The notes beneath the pieces are model-generated. The model made no database searches. It was not told the origin of the DNA and saw nothing but the letters and a program-made list of their open reading frames with translations. A DNA stretch of 32,609 nucleotides from Pseudomonas sp. GM48 (GTDB lineage Bacteria > Pseudomonadota > Gammaproteobacteria > Pseudomonadales > Pseudomonadaceae): contig NZ_AKJM01000129.1 of the NCBI RefSeq assembly GCF_000282335.1, positions 1 through 32,609 of the forward strand, given 5' to 3'. Positions 1 through 8,205 of the stretch are shown one piece after another (the stretch's first letter is position 1; every line of letters begins with the position of its first letter). The position numbers and the translations under genes were made by a program.

Positions 1-60
1 CGAGCAATCCCGCTCCCACAGGATTCACGCAATTTCTGTGGGAGCGGGCTTGCTCGCGAA
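1..60. repeat. REP doublet, family A, arms pointing outward
   Basis: Two inverted copies of the family A REP sequence. The left arm is cut by the window start and reads toward CTCCCACA. The right arm begins at 38 with TGTGGGAGCGGG. They are separated by 17 bases. The arm order is the reverse of the usual doublets at 2863, 8093, 9796 and 24543. Such elements are known to be dispersed by RAYT transposases; none is encoded here. Confidence 0.85.
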
Positions 61-92
61 GAGGCCATCAGCACCACCCCAAGAGCCACTGC

Positions 93-881
93 ATGACCTC
101 GCTGAATCTGACAAACCTCACCTGGTCCCCCCTGGGTCACGGCCATTGCCACCACCAATTCCAGCTGCGTGATGCCTGTGTGCATGTGGCCGCCGGTGAG
201 TTCGTCGGGCTGATCGGCCCCAACGGCAGCGGCAAGACCAGCCTGTTGCGCTGTGCCTGGCGCTTCAGCAAACCGGAAAGCGGCGAGGTCAGGCTTGATC
301 ACCACAATGTCTGGAAGCAGTCCTCACGCTGGTGTGCGCAACGCATCGCCGTGGTGTTGCAGGAGTTTCCCGATGCCTTCGGCCTGACCGTCGACGAAGT
401 CGTCGCCATGGGCCGCACGCCGCACAAAGGCTTGTTCGATGGCGACACGCTTGAAGACGCAAATCTCATCAATCAGGCCCTGGAATCCGTCGGCCTCAAG
501 GGCTTCGAGGACCACGGTTTCGCCACCCTCTCCGGTGGTGAAAAACAGCGGGTCATCCTCGCTCGCGCCCTGGCCCAGCAGCCACAGTTGCTGATCCTCG
601 ACGAACCGACCAACCACCTCGACCCGCGCTATCAGCTGGAGCTTTTGAAGTTGGTCAAGCGCCTGGACATCGGCACCCTGGCGAGCATCCATGACCTCAA
701 TCTGGCGGCGGCTTTTTGTGATCGGCTGTACGTGATCAACCACGGCCGCATCGTCGCCAGCGGCACGCCGAAAGAAGTCCTGACGGCTGCGCTGCTGCGC
801 AATGTGTTCGGCGTCGAAGCCCTGATCGATGAACATCCCTTGCACGGCTACCCACGAATCACCTGGATAACCCAACCATGA
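93..881 (+). CDS. FecE/BtuD-type ABC transporter ATP-binding protein
   Basis: This is a 262-residue ATPase of the iron-siderophore/cobalamin/haem importer family, expected on the cytoplasmic face of the permease encoded at 1834. Walker A GPNGSGKT is at residues 42-49, the Q-loop Gln at 90, the signature LSGGE at 147-151, Walker B LLILDEP at 166-172 and the switch His at 200. Length fits the family (about 255-265). The stop overlaps the start of the binding-protein gene by 4 bases (ATGA), so translation is probably coupled. The upstream sequence up to the window edge is only a REP doublet, so any TonB receptor partner would lie outside. Substrate cannot be read from the ATPase. Family assignment is firm; the substrate is open (metal, siderophore, haem or corrinoid). 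Confidence 0.9.
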   Translation: MTSLNLTNLTWSPLGHGHCHHQFQLRDACVHVAAGEFVGLIGPNGSGKTSLLRCAWRFSKPESGEVRLDHHNVWKQSSRWCAQRIAVVLQEFPDAFGLTVDEVVAMGRTPHKGLFDGDTLEDANLINQALESVGLKGFEDHGFATLSGGEKQRVILARALAQQPQLLILDEPTNHLDPRYQLELLKLVKRLDIGTLASIHDLNLAAAFCDRLYVINHGRIVASGTPKEVLTAALLRNVFGVEALIDEHPLHGYPRITWITQP

Positions 882-1837
882 ATTTGCGTTCCCTGCTGCA
901 CTGCAGCCTCTACCTCACGATGCTGTCGGCCAGCGCCGAGGCGTTGGCCGAAGCCACCCGTTACCCGCTGACGATCCGCAGTTGCGACCGTGAAGTGACC
1001 TTCAGGCAGGCACCGCAACACGCCCTCAGCCACGACATCAACATGACCCAGATGATGCTCGCCCTCGGCCTCAAGCCACGAATGGCCGGCTATAGCGGCG
1101 TCAGTGGCTGGAAGGCCGTGACACCCGATATGCAGTCGCTGCTCGACGGTCTGCCGGAGCTGGCAGCCAAGTACCCGTCGGTGGAAACCCTGCTCAATGC
1201 CAACGTCGATTTTTTCTTCGCCGGATGGGATTACGGCATGCGCGTCGGCGGCGACCTCACGCCGCAAACCCTGCAACCGCTGGGCATCAATGTGTATGAG
1301 CTGAGCGAGTCCTGCGCCTTCGTGATGAAGCGCCCGCCGGCCAGCCTCGAAGACACCTACAACGACCTGCGCAACCTCGGCAGGATCTTCGACGTGCAGG
1401 ATCGCGCCAGCGCGTTGATCGGCGAAATGCAGGCGCAGGTAGCCGCCATTCGCAAGGATCTGCCGGCGGATAAACCACGGGTGTTTCTTTATGACAGCGG
1501 CGAAGACCGGGCCATGACGTCCGGCCGGCTGGGCATGCCGCAAGCGCTGATCGATGCCGCTGGCGGGCGCAATATCCTGGAGGATGTCGACGCGAGCTGG
1601 ACCCGGGTCAACTGGGAGAACGTGGTCGAGCGCAATCCGCAGGTGATCGTGATCGTCGACTACAGCGAAATCACCGCCAAACAGAAGATTCAATTCCTGC
1701 TGGGCAACAAAGCCCTGCAATCGGTGGACGCGATCAGGAACCGGCGTTTCATCGTCATCCCATACGTGCAGGCCACGCCGGGGATCGACAATGTGCTGGC
1801 GGTCGCAACCCTGGCCAAGGGTTTCCACGGCGAATGA
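878..1837 (+). CDS. periplasmic substrate-binding protein of a FecB/BtuF-type ABC importer
   Basis: This 319-residue protein has a Sec signal peptide (basic NLR, hydrophobic core, likely cleavage after an Ala-rich stretch near residue 24) and no convincing lipobox, so it is predicted to be soluble in the periplasm. The body has the two-lobe pattern of the class III binding proteins: an N-lobe start with RYPLTIRSCDREVTF, then MLALGLKPRMAGYSG, and late segments ending in IVIVDYSEIT and FIVIPYVQATPGIDNV. It overlaps the ATPase gene before it and the permease gene after it by 4 bases each. From memory it resembles the PA2911-PA2914 type system of P. aeruginosa, reported as zinc-responsive, but this was not checked. 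It could also bind a corrinoid or iron chelate. Confidence 0.82.
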   Translation: MNLRSLLHCSLYLTMLSASAEALAEATRYPLTIRSCDREVTFRQAPQHALSHDINMTQMMLALGLKPRMAGYSGVSGWKAVTPDMQSLLDGLPELAAKYPSVETLLNANVDFFFAGWDYGMRVGGDLTPQTLQPLGINVYELSESCAFVMKRPPASLEDTYNDLRNLGRIFDVQDRASALIGEMQAQVAAIRKDLPADKPRVFLYDSGEDRAMTSGRLGMPQALIDAAGGRNILEDVDASWTRVNWENVVERNPQVIVIVDYSEITAKQKIQFLLGNKALQSVDAIRNRRFIVIPYVQATPGIDNVLAVATLAKGFHGE

Positions 1838-2844
1838 TCAACCGTCGCTATGCCCTGTTGCTGATTGCCCTCGGTGCACTGTTGCTGGTGTCGTGCGTGG
1901 TGTCCCTGGGTTTCGGCCCGGCGCGGGTGCCGCTGGATGTGGTGTGGCGCATCCTGTTGCACAAACTATTCGGCTTCGGTGTACCGGACTGGAACCCTGG
2001 GCAGGAACATATCGTCTGGCTGATCCGCGTTCCACGTATGCTGCTCGGCGCGTTGGTGGGCGCCGGGCTGGCGTTGATCGGTGCAGTGCTGCAAGCGGTG
2101 ACGCGCAACCCGTTGGCTGATCCGCATTTGCTCGGCGTCACGTCCGGCGCGACGTTGGGTGCCGTGATCGTGGTGCTGCATGTGGGAGAAATCGTTGGCC
2201 TGCTGACCTTGCCGATCGCGGCATTTATCGGTGCATTGCTGAGCATGCTGGTGGTGCTGATGATCGCCAACCGCAACGGTCGACTCGACAGTGACCGCTT
2301 GCTGCTGTGTGGCGTGGCGGTGTCGTTCGTGATGATGGCGATTGCCAATTTGCTGCTGTTTCTCGGCGACCATCGAGCCAGTTCGGCGGTGATGTTCTGG
2401 ATGCTCGGCGGACTTGGGCTGGCACGCTGGGAACTGCTGGCGGTGCCGACAACCAGTGTGTTGCTCGGGCTGATTCTGCTGCTGGGCATGGCGCGACCGC
2501 TGAATGCGCTGATGGCCGGTGAACAGACTGCGGTGACCCTGGGCCTGAATGCGCGCACCGTGCGCCTGCGGGTGTTTTTGATTGCGTCATTGATGACCGG
2601 GGTGCTGGTGTCGATCAGCGGCTCGATCGGTTTTGTCGGGCTGATGGTGCCGCATATTGCGCGACGTCTGGTCGGTGCCGAGCATCGCCGGTTGCTGCCG
2701 GTGTGCGTGTTGCTCGGCAGCGTTTTTCTGGTGTGGGTGGACGTCGCTGCCCGGACAATGATCGCTCCGGAAGACCTTCCCATCGGCGTCGCCACCGCCG
2801 CAATTGGCGGCTTGTTCTTTATCGGCTTGATGCGCCGCCGTTGA
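1834..2844 (+). CDS. FecCD/BtuC-family ABC transporter permease
   Basis: A 336-residue integral inner-membrane protein with many hydrophobic helices and the family pattern R-x-PR near residues 66-70, followed by GAGLALIGAVLQAVTRNPLADP and LGVTSGATLGA. A later GSIGFVGLMVPHIARRLVG segment matches the cytoplasmic coupling helix that contacts the ATPase. The start ATG overlaps the binding-protein stop (ATGA). Length matches single-permease importers that act as homodimers. With the two upstream genes it makes a complete importer. The next gene, urtA, is separated by 327 bases holding a REP doublet and its own promoter, so this operon probably ends here. Confidence 0.92.
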   Translation: MINRRYALLLIALGALLLVSCVVSLGFGPARVPLDVVWRILLHKLFGFGVPDWNPGQEHIVWLIRVPRMLLGALVGAGLALIGAVLQAVTRNPLADPHLLGVTSGATLGAVIVVLHVGEIVGLLTLPIAAFIGALLSMLVVLMIANRNGRLDSDRLLLCGVAVSFVMMAIANLLLFLGDHRASSAVMFWMLGGLGLARWELLAVPTTSVLLGLILLLGMARPLNALMAGEQTAVTLGLNARTVRLRVFLIASLMTGVLVSISGSIGFVGLMVPHIARRLVGAEHRRLLPVCVLLGSVFLVWVDVAARTMIAPEDLPIGVATAAIGGLFFIGLMRRR

Positions 2845-2862
2845 TCCACACAGATCAAAACG

Positions 2863-2950
2863 GTGGGAGTGGGCTTGCTCGCGAAAGCGGTAGGTCAGAC
2901 AACTTAAATGGTGCCTGACACGCCCTCTTCGCGAGCAAGCCCGCTCCCAC
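2863..2950. repeat. REP doublet, family A
   Basis: Inverted arms begin GTGGGAGTGGGC at 2863 and end CCCGCTCCCAC at 2950. The left arm differs by one base (T for C) from the consensus seen elsewhere. It lies just after the permease stop and may stabilise or end that mRNA. Confidence 0.9.
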
Positions 2951-2988
2951 GTTTGATTTGTGCTGCTCATAACATTCGCGCCCCAATG

Positions 2989-3040
2989 TGACGCACCTCG
3001 GCGCACCAGACCTCTGACCATGTCCTCTCATGGTGCGTCA
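2989..3040. promoter_or_regulatory. dyad upstream of the urtA sigma-54 promoter (candidate enhancer site)
   Basis: TGACGCACC at 2989-2997 is repeated perfectly in inverse as GGTGCGTCA at 3032-3040. A second GCGCACCA at 3001-3008 pairs with TGGTGCG(T) at 3031-3038. The GCACC/GGTGC cores resemble NtrC half-sites, but the spacing (about 22 bases inner, 34 outer) is much longer than in a standard NtrC site. It lies about 80-130 bases upstream of the predicted start site, where enhancer-binding proteins usually bind. Inference only. Confidence 0.5.
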
Positions 3041-3090
3041 TCAAACAGTACAACCACTCTAAAACGACATTTCCCTGCCTTTTGCCGACC

Positions 3091-3106
3091 GGGCACAGCC
3101 CTTGCA
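3091..3106 (+). promoter_or_regulatory. sigma-54 (RpoN) promoter for urtA
   Basis: The sequence GGGCACAGCCCTTGCA matches the -24/-12 consensus TGGCAC-N5-TTGCW at every defined base except the first T. Spacing between the GG and GC elements is correct. Transcription would start near 3117, about 55 bases before the urtA ATG. Nitrogen-limitation control through NtrC is the expected regulation of urea uptake. Confidence 0.75.
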
Positions 3107-3171
3107 AAACACACCTTCAGTAGTCCGCATCTGCCAACCAAGAAAACTCATAAGTTCATGGAGATCGCACA

Positions 3172-4437
3172 ATGAAGCGTCGCAGTTTGATCAAGGCTTT
3201 CACTCTCTCGGCATCCATTGCCGCAATGGGCATGACCTGGACCGTCCAGGCCGCCGAGACCATCAAGGTTGGTATTCTGCATTCGTTGTCCGGGACCATG
3301 GCGATCTCCGAAACGTCATTGAAAGACATGGCGCTGATGACCATCGACGAGATCAACGCCAAGGGCGGCGTGAATGGCAAGATGCTGGAACCGGTGGTGG
3401 TCGACCCGGCATCGAACTGGCCACTGTTCGCCGAGAAGGGCCGCCAATTGCTGACCCAGGACAAGGTCGCCGTGGTGTTCGGCTGCTGGACTTCGGTGTC
3501 GCGCAAATCGGTATTGCCGGTGTTCGAAGAGCTCAATGGCCTGCTGTTCTACCCGGTGCAGTACGAAGGCGAAGAAATGTCGCCGAACGTGTTCTACACC
3601 GGCGCCGCGCCGAACCAGCAGGCGATCCCTGCCGTTGAATACCTGATGAGCGAAGAAGGCGGCAGCGCCAAACGCTACTTCCTGCTCGGCACCGACTACG
3701 TCTACCCGCGCACCACCAACAAGATCCTGCGTTCGTTCCTGCACTCCAAAGGCGTGGCCGACAAGGACATCGAAGAGGTCTACACCCCGTTCGGTCACAG
3801 CGACTACCAGACCATCGTCGCCAACATCAAAAAATTCTCGGCGGGCGGCAAGACCGCAGTCATCTCCACCGTCAACGGCGACTCCAACGTGCCGTTCTAT
3901 AAAGAGCTGGCCAACCAGGGTCTGAAAGCCACCGACGTTCCGGTCGTGGCGTTCTCGGTGGGCGAAGAAGAACTGCGCGGCATCGACACCAAGCCACTGG
4001 TGGGCAACCTGGCGGCGTGGAACTACTTCGAATCGGTCGAGAACCCGGTGAACAAGAAGTTCGTCGATGACTGGAAAGCCTACGCCAAAAAACACAACCT
4101 GCCGGGCGCCGACAAAGCGGTGACCAACGACCCGATGGAAGCCACCTACGTCGGCATCCACATGTGGGCGCAAGCGGCGGAAAAAGCCAAGTCCACCGAC
4201 GTCGACAAAGTCCGCGAAGCCCTGGCCGGCCAGACCTTTGCCGCGCCGTCCGGCTACACGCTGACCATGGACAAGACCAATCACCACCTGCACAAGCCAG
4301 TGATGATTGGCGAGATCCAGTCTGACGGGCAGTTCAACGTGGTGTGGCAGACCGAAGGGCCGATCCGCGCCCAGCCGTGGAGCCCGTTCATTCAGGGCAA
4401 CGACAAGAAGCCGGAGTATGCGGTGAAGAGCAACTAA
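3172..4437 (+). CDS. urtA: urea ABC transporter, periplasmic urea-binding protein UrtA
   Basis: UrtA captures urea in the periplasm and delivers it to the UrtBC permease. The 421-residue product has a signal peptide beginning MKRRSLIK, with an RR pair that could suggest Tat export, and likely cleavage after TVQA near residue 27. The mature start ETIKVGILHSLSGTMAISE is typical of the family, as are NWPLFAEKGRQLL, FGCWTSVSRKSVLPV and FYPVQYEGEE. GGAG at 3160-3163 serves the ATG. The gene is first behind the sigma-54 promoter and is followed at once by a strong hairpin at 4442. That fits the usual need for more binding protein than permease. It could be confused with amide-binding proteins (AmiC), but the urt context decides. 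Confidence 0.97.
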   Translation: MKRRSLIKAFTLSASIAAMGMTWTVQAAETIKVGILHSLSGTMAISETSLKDMALMTIDEINAKGGVNGKMLEPVVVDPASNWPLFAEKGRQLLTQDKVAVVFGCWTSVSRKSVLPVFEELNGLLFYPVQYEGEEMSPNVFYTGAAPNQQAIPAVEYLMSEEGGSAKRYFLLGTDYVYPRTTNKILRSFLHSKGVADKDIEEVYTPFGHSDYQTIVANIKKFSAGGKTAVISTVNGDSNVPFYKELANQGLKATDVPVVAFSVGEEELRGIDTKPLVGNLAAWNYFESVENPVNKKFVDDWKAYAKKHNLPGADKAVTNDPMEATYVGIHMWAQAAEKAKSTDVDKVREALAGQTFAAPSGYTLTMDKTNHHLHKPVMIGEIQSDGQFNVVWQTEGPIRAQPWSPFIQGNDKKPEYAVKSN

Positions 4438-4441
4438 GCCA

Positions 4442-4468
4442 TTGGGCCTGACGATTGTTCAGGCCCAA
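4442..4468 (+). terminator. hairpin after urtA (attenuator or mRNA stabiliser)
   Basis: A perfect 10-bp stem, TTGGGCCTGA against TCAGGCCCAA with a 7-base loop, starts 4 bases after the urtA stop. There is no T-run after it, so it is not a canonical intrinsic terminator. It may slow polymerase or protect the urtA end of the message. Confidence 0.6.
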
Positions 4469-4492
4469 CACAACTCCTGTGGGAGCGGTTTT

Positions 4493-4584
4493 TGTGGCGA
4501 GGGAGCTTGCTCCCGCTGGACTGCGGAGCAGTCCTTTTTTTGGGGCCGCTTCGCGTCCCAGCGGGAGCAAGCTCCCTCGCCACA
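4493..4584. repeat. REP doublet, family B, with a family A fragment beside it
   Basis: Inverted arms TGTGGCGAGGGAGCTTGC... and ...GCAAGCTCCCTCGCCACA enclose a GC-rich middle. Each arm carries a perfect GGGAG/CTCCC hairpin with a 4-base loop. A truncated family A start (TGTGGGAGCGG) directly precedes it at about 4479, as if B had inserted into an older A element. It sits between urtA and urtB. Confidence 0.9.
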
Positions 4585-4624
4585 AAAGCCAGCCTTCACA
4601 TTTAGTCCGCGCAAGGCCAAGCAT

Positions 4625-6127
4625 ATGCCCACTGCCCTCTACCGCTTCTTCCTCGCCATCGCCCTCTTGTTGCCGATGGCCACCCACGCCGGTGACGCCG
4701 AAGACTTCGTCGCCGCCAATCCCGTGCAGCAGGCCAAACTGCTGGAAACCTGGGCCGCGCAGCCCGATCCGGTGCGCCTCGAACTGATCAACGCCCTGCA
4801 ACAAGGCGAGTTGACCATCGACGGCCAACCGAAAACCCTGCGCCTGAACAATCGCCTGCGGGGGTTGATCGACACCGCCCTGGCCAGCCATCAATTGCTC
4901 GCTGCCGACGCCAAAACCCGTCTGGCCGCCGCGCAGCAATTGCAGAAAAGCGCCAAGCCGGCGCAATTGAAGCTCCTCGACCAGCAACTGGCTGGCGAGA
5001 AAGACGAGAGTGTTCACGCCGCCCTCAGCCTGGCCCTGGCCAATCTGCAATTGGTGGACGCTGACCCGGCTGTGCGCCTCGCTGCGGTGCGCTTGCTCGG
5101 CGAAACCGGCGACCCGCTGGCCCGCACCCGCCTCGAAAGCCTGCTGGAGCCGGGCGTCGAAACCGATGCGAATGTGCGTACCGCCGCTGAAACCAGCCTC
5201 GCTCAAGTCAAACGCAAACTGCTGGTCGGCGAGATGCTCGGCCAGGCCTTCAGCGGCATGTCGCTGGGCTCGATACTGCTGCTCGCCGCCCTCGGCCTGG
5301 CAATCACCTTCGGCCTGCTCGGCGTGATCAATATGGCCCACGGCGAGATGCTGATGCTCGGCGCCTACTCGACCTATGTAGTGCAACTGATGTTCCAGCG
5401 CTTCGCGCCGCAGGCCATCGAGTTCTATCCATTGATCGCATTGCCGGTGGCGTTTTTCGTCACCGCGGCCATCGGTATGGCGCTGGAGCGCACGGTGATT
5501 CGCCACCTCTACGGCCGTCCGCTGGAAACCCTGCTCGCCACCTGGGGTATCAGCCTGATGCTGATTCAACTGGTTCGGTTGCTGTTCGGCGCGCAGAACG
5601 TCGAAGTGGCCAACCCGGCGTGGCTGTCGGGCGGGATTCAGGTGCTGCCCAATCTTGTGCTGCCCTACAACCGCATCGTCATCATTGCCTTTGCACTGTT
5701 TGTGGTGGTGCTGACCTGGCTGCTGCTGAACAAGACGCGCCTGGGCCTGAACGTGCGAGCGGTCACCCAGAACCGCAACATGGCCGCCTGCTGCGGCGTG
5801 CCCACCGGGCGCGTGGACATGCTCGCCTTCGGCCTCGGCTCGGGCATCGCCGGCCTCGGTGGCGTGGCCCTGAGCCAGATCGGCAACGTCGGCCCGGACC
5901 TCGGCCAGAGCTACATCATCGATTCGTTCCTGGTGGTGGTGCTTGGTGGTGTCGGCCAGTTGGCCGGTAGTGTCTTGGCCGCATTCGGCTTAGGGATAGC
6001 CAACAAGATTCTCGAACCGCAGATCGGTGCCGTGCTCGGCAAGATCCTCATCCTCGCGCTGATCATTCTGTTCATCCAGAAACGTCCGCAAGGCCTCTTC
6101 GCACTCAAAGGACGGGTGATCGACTGA
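4625..6127 (+). CDS. urtB: urea ABC transporter permease UrtB
   Basis: UrtB is one of two permease subunits of the urea importer. I chose the ATG at 4625 (500 residues), preceded by AAGG 8 bases upstream. The reading frame stays open back to 4442, but that stretch is a REP element. The protein starts with a signal-like segment (MPTALYRFF to THAG). A periplasmic helical region of about 180 residues follows, with HEAT-like pieces such as DADPAVRLAAVRLLGETGD near 145-163. A LivH-type permease begins near residue 205 (MSLGSILLLAALGLAITFGLLGVINMAHGE as separate consecutive motifs to about 241). The long N-terminal extension is a feature of UrtB proteins. The stop shares one base with the urtC start. 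Confidence 0.95.
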   Translation: MPTALYRFFLAIALLLPMATHAGDAEDFVAANPVQQAKLLETWAAQPDPVRLELINALQQGELTIDGQPKTLRLNNRLRGLIDTALASHQLLAADAKTRLAAAQQLQKSAKPAQLKLLDQQLAGEKDESVHAALSLALANLQLVDADPAVRLAAVRLLGETGDPLARTRLESLLEPGVETDANVRTAAETSLAQVKRKLLVGEMLGQAFSGMSLGSILLLAALGLAITFGLLGVINMAHGEMLMLGAYSTYVVQLMFQRFAPQAIEFYPLIALPVAFFVTAAIGMALERTVIRHLYGRPLETLLATWGISLMLIQLVRLLFGAQNVEVANPAWLSGGIQVLPNLVLPYNRIVIIAFALFVVVLTWLLLNKTRLGLNVRAVTQNRNMAACCGVPTGRVDMLAFGLGSGIAGLGGVALSQIGNVGPDLGQSYIIDSFLVVVLGGVGQLAGSVLAAFGLGIANKILEPQIGAVLGKILILALIILFIQKRPQGLFALKGRVID

Positions 6128-7206
6128 TGAACCAGCCCCTGATGCTCAAGGCCACACAAAAGGCCGGCCCGAAAGTCACGATTGCCGTCGGTGCGGTGAT
6201 CCTCGCTCTGTTGCTGGCGTTGCCACTGCTGTCGCTGTTGCCGGCGGACAGCACGCTGCACGTCTCCGCCTACACGCTGACCCTGGTGGGCAAAATCCTC
6301 TGTTACGCCATTGTCGCCCTGGCGCTGGATCTGGTCTGGGGTTATGCCGGCCTGCTGTCCCTCGGCCACGGTTTGTTCTTCGCCCTCGGTGGTTACGCCA
6401 TGGGCATGTACCTGATGCGCCAGGCCTCGGGGGATGGCCTGCCGGCGTTCATGACCTTCCTGTCGTGGACCGAAATGCCGTGGTTCTGGACCGGCACCAG
6501 CAGCTTCCTCTGGACCCTGTGCCTGGTGGTATTGGCACCGGGGCTGCTGGCGTTGGTGTTCGGCTTCTTCGCCTTCCGTTCGCGGATCAAGGGCGTGTAT
6601 TTCTCGATCATGACCCAGGCCCTGACCTTCGCCGGGATGCTGCTGTTTTTCCGCAATGAAACCGGATTCGGCGGCAACAATGGCTTTACCAACTTCCGCA
6701 CGATTCTCGGCTTCGGCATCACCGAACCGGGCACACGCGCGGTGCTGTTTTTCGCCACGGTACTGTTGCTGGTGGCTAGCTTGTACATCGGCTGGCGCCT
6801 GGCGCAGAGCAAGTTTGGTCGGGTACTGACCGCCCTGCGTGATGCGGAGAACCGCTTGATGTTCTGCGGCTACGATCCACGCGGGTTCAAGCTATTCGTT
6901 TGGGTGTTGAGTGCGGTGTTGTGCGGTCTGGCCGGCGCGTTGTACGTGCCGCAAGTCGGCATCATCAACCCGAGTGAAATGTCGCCGACCAACTCGATCG
7001 AAGCAGCCGTATGGGTCGCCCTTGGCGGGCGCGGCACGCTGATCGGCCCGTTGCTCGGCGCCGGCGTGGTCAACGGCATGAAGAGCTGGTTCACCGTGGC
7101 CTTCCCCGAGTACTGGCTGTTTTTCCTCGGCGCACTGTTCATCGTCGTGACCCTGTACTTGCCCAAAGGCGTGATCGGTCTGCTGAAGAAAAGAGGTGAA
7201 TCATGA
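6127..7206 (+). CDS. urtC: urea ABC transporter permease UrtC
   Basis: This LivM-family membrane protein of 359 residues pairs with UrtB to form the urea channel. The recognisable LivM core is DLVWGYAGLLSLGHG followed by FFALGGYAMG near residues 72-95. Later it has CGYDPRGFKLFVWVLSA and GLAGALYVPQVGIINPSEM, then VALGGRGTLIGPLLGA. Around ten hydrophobic helices are visible. It starts on the last base of the urtB stop (TGATG) and overlaps urtD by 4 bases, so urtBCD are probably translated as a coupled unit. The length is normal for UrtC and no damage is seen. Confidence 0.95.
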   Translation: MNQPLMLKATQKAGPKVTIAVGAVILALLLALPLLSLLPADSTLHVSAYTLTLVGKILCYAIVALALDLVWGYAGLLSLGHGLFFALGGYAMGMYLMRQASGDGLPAFMTFLSWTEMPWFWTGTSSFLWTLCLVVLAPGLLALVFGFFAFRSRIKGVYFSIMTQALTFAGMLLFFRNETGFGGNNGFTNFRTILGFGITEPGTRAVLFFATVLLLVASLYIGWRLAQSKFGRVLTALRDAENRLMFCGYDPRGFKLFVWVLSAVLCGLAGALYVPQVGIINPSEMSPTNSIEAAVWVALGGRGTLIGPLLGAGVVNGMKSWFTVAFPEYWLFFLGALFIVVTLYLPKGVIGLLKKRGES

Positions 7207-8072
7207 GAATCACGGCAACCGCTGAATTCATGCTCGAACCGGCGTTTTTCCCAGTAGAACCCAACAAGGACGCCGGCAGCAGTCGTGACGCCATCGGTCT
7301 CGGCCAGCGCGCCGGTAAAGGCTTGAACACGCGCCACGGCACCATCCTGACCCTGGAAGACATCAGCGTCAGCTTCGACGGCTTCCGTGCGCTGAACACT
7401 CTGAACCTGTACATCGGCGTTGGTGAGTTGCGCTGCATCATCGGCCCCAACGGCGCGGGCAAGACCACGCTGATGGACGTGATCACCGGCAAGACCCGCC
7501 CCAGCCACGGCAAGGCCTGGTTCGGCGAAACCCTGGACCTGACGCAGATGAGCGAAGTGCAGATCGCCCAGGCCGGTATCGGTCGCAAGTTCCAGAAGCC
7601 GACGGTGTTCGAAGCCTTGAGCGTGTTCGAGAACCTGGAACTGGCGCAGAAAACCGACAAGTCGGTGTGGGCCAGCCTGCGAGCGCGCTTGAACGGTGAA
7701 CAACAAGACCGCATCGCAGAAGTGCTGGAGACCATTCGCCTGACCAGCTCGGTCAATCGCCCGGCCGGCCTGCTGTCCCACGGCCAGAAGCAGTTCCTGG
7801 AGATCGGCATGCTGCTGATGCAGGACCCGCAATTGCTGCTGCTCGATGAACCGGTGGCGGGCATGACCGACGCCGAAACCGAATTCACCGCCGAGCTGTT
7901 CAAAAGCCTGGCCGGCAAGCATTCGCTGATGGTGGTGGAACACGACATGGGGTTCGTCGGCTCGATTGCCGACCACGTCACCGTGTTGCATCAGGGCAGC
8001 GTGCTGGCGGAAGGGTCGCTGGAACAGGTACAGGACAACGAGCGGGTGATCGAGGTGTATCTCGGTCGATAG
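7203..8072 (+). CDS. urtD: urea ABC transporter ATP-binding protein UrtD
   Basis: One of the two ATPases of the urea importer, 289 residues. Walker A GPNGAGKT is at 81-88, the signature LSHGQ at 191-195, Walker B LLLLDEP at 211-217 and the switch His at 247 (VVEHDMG). The signature His in place of Gly is usual for the UrtD/LivG branch. About 45 residues precede the first ABC strand (ILTLEDISVSF). This tail is longer than in LivG and is seen in many Pseudomonas UrtD proteins. The start overlaps the urtC stop by 4 bases. A REP doublet separates it from urtE. Confidence 0.95.
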   Translation: MRITATAEFMLEPAFFPVEPNKDAGSSRDAIGLGQRAGKGLNTRHGTILTLEDISVSFDGFRALNTLNLYIGVGELRCIIGPNGAGKTTLMDVITGKTRPSHGKAWFGETLDLTQMSEVQIAQAGIGRKFQKPTVFEALSVFENLELAQKTDKSVWASLRARLNGEQQDRIAEVLETIRLTSSVNRPAGLLSHGQKQFLEIGMLLMQDPQLLLLDEPVAGMTDAETEFTAELFKSLAGKHSLMVVEHDMGFVGSIADHVTVLHQGSVLAEGSLEQVQDNERVIEVYLGR

Positions 8073-8092
8073 GCATGTGAATGCCATCCAAA

Positions 8093-8182
8093 TGTGGGAG
8101 CGGGCCTGCTCGCGAAAGCGGTGTGTCAGTCGATGCAAATGTTGAATGTCAGTCCGCATTCGCGAGCAAGCCCGCTCCCACA
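8093..8182. repeat. REP doublet, family A, between urtD and urtE
   Basis: A 90-base element with inverted arms TGTGGGAGCGGGC... and ...GCCCGCTCCCACA. It starts about 20 bases after urtD and ends just before the urtE Shine-Dalgarno sequence (GAGGAG at 8191). The urtE frame reads open back into the element, which could mislead start calling. Confidence 0.92.
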
Positions 8183-8205
8183 GGGGATTTGAGGAGAGTC
8201 TGGAA

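Noticed and set aside
848..1828. Long open frame antisense to the binding-protein gene
   Set aside because: The plus-strand gene has a signal peptide, overlapping neighbours and a clear family; the antisense product is His/Gln/Asp-rich filler.
8146..8205. N-terminal extension of urtE
   Set aside because: The extra codons are REP sequence. A good ribosome site and the normal protein start are at 8206.
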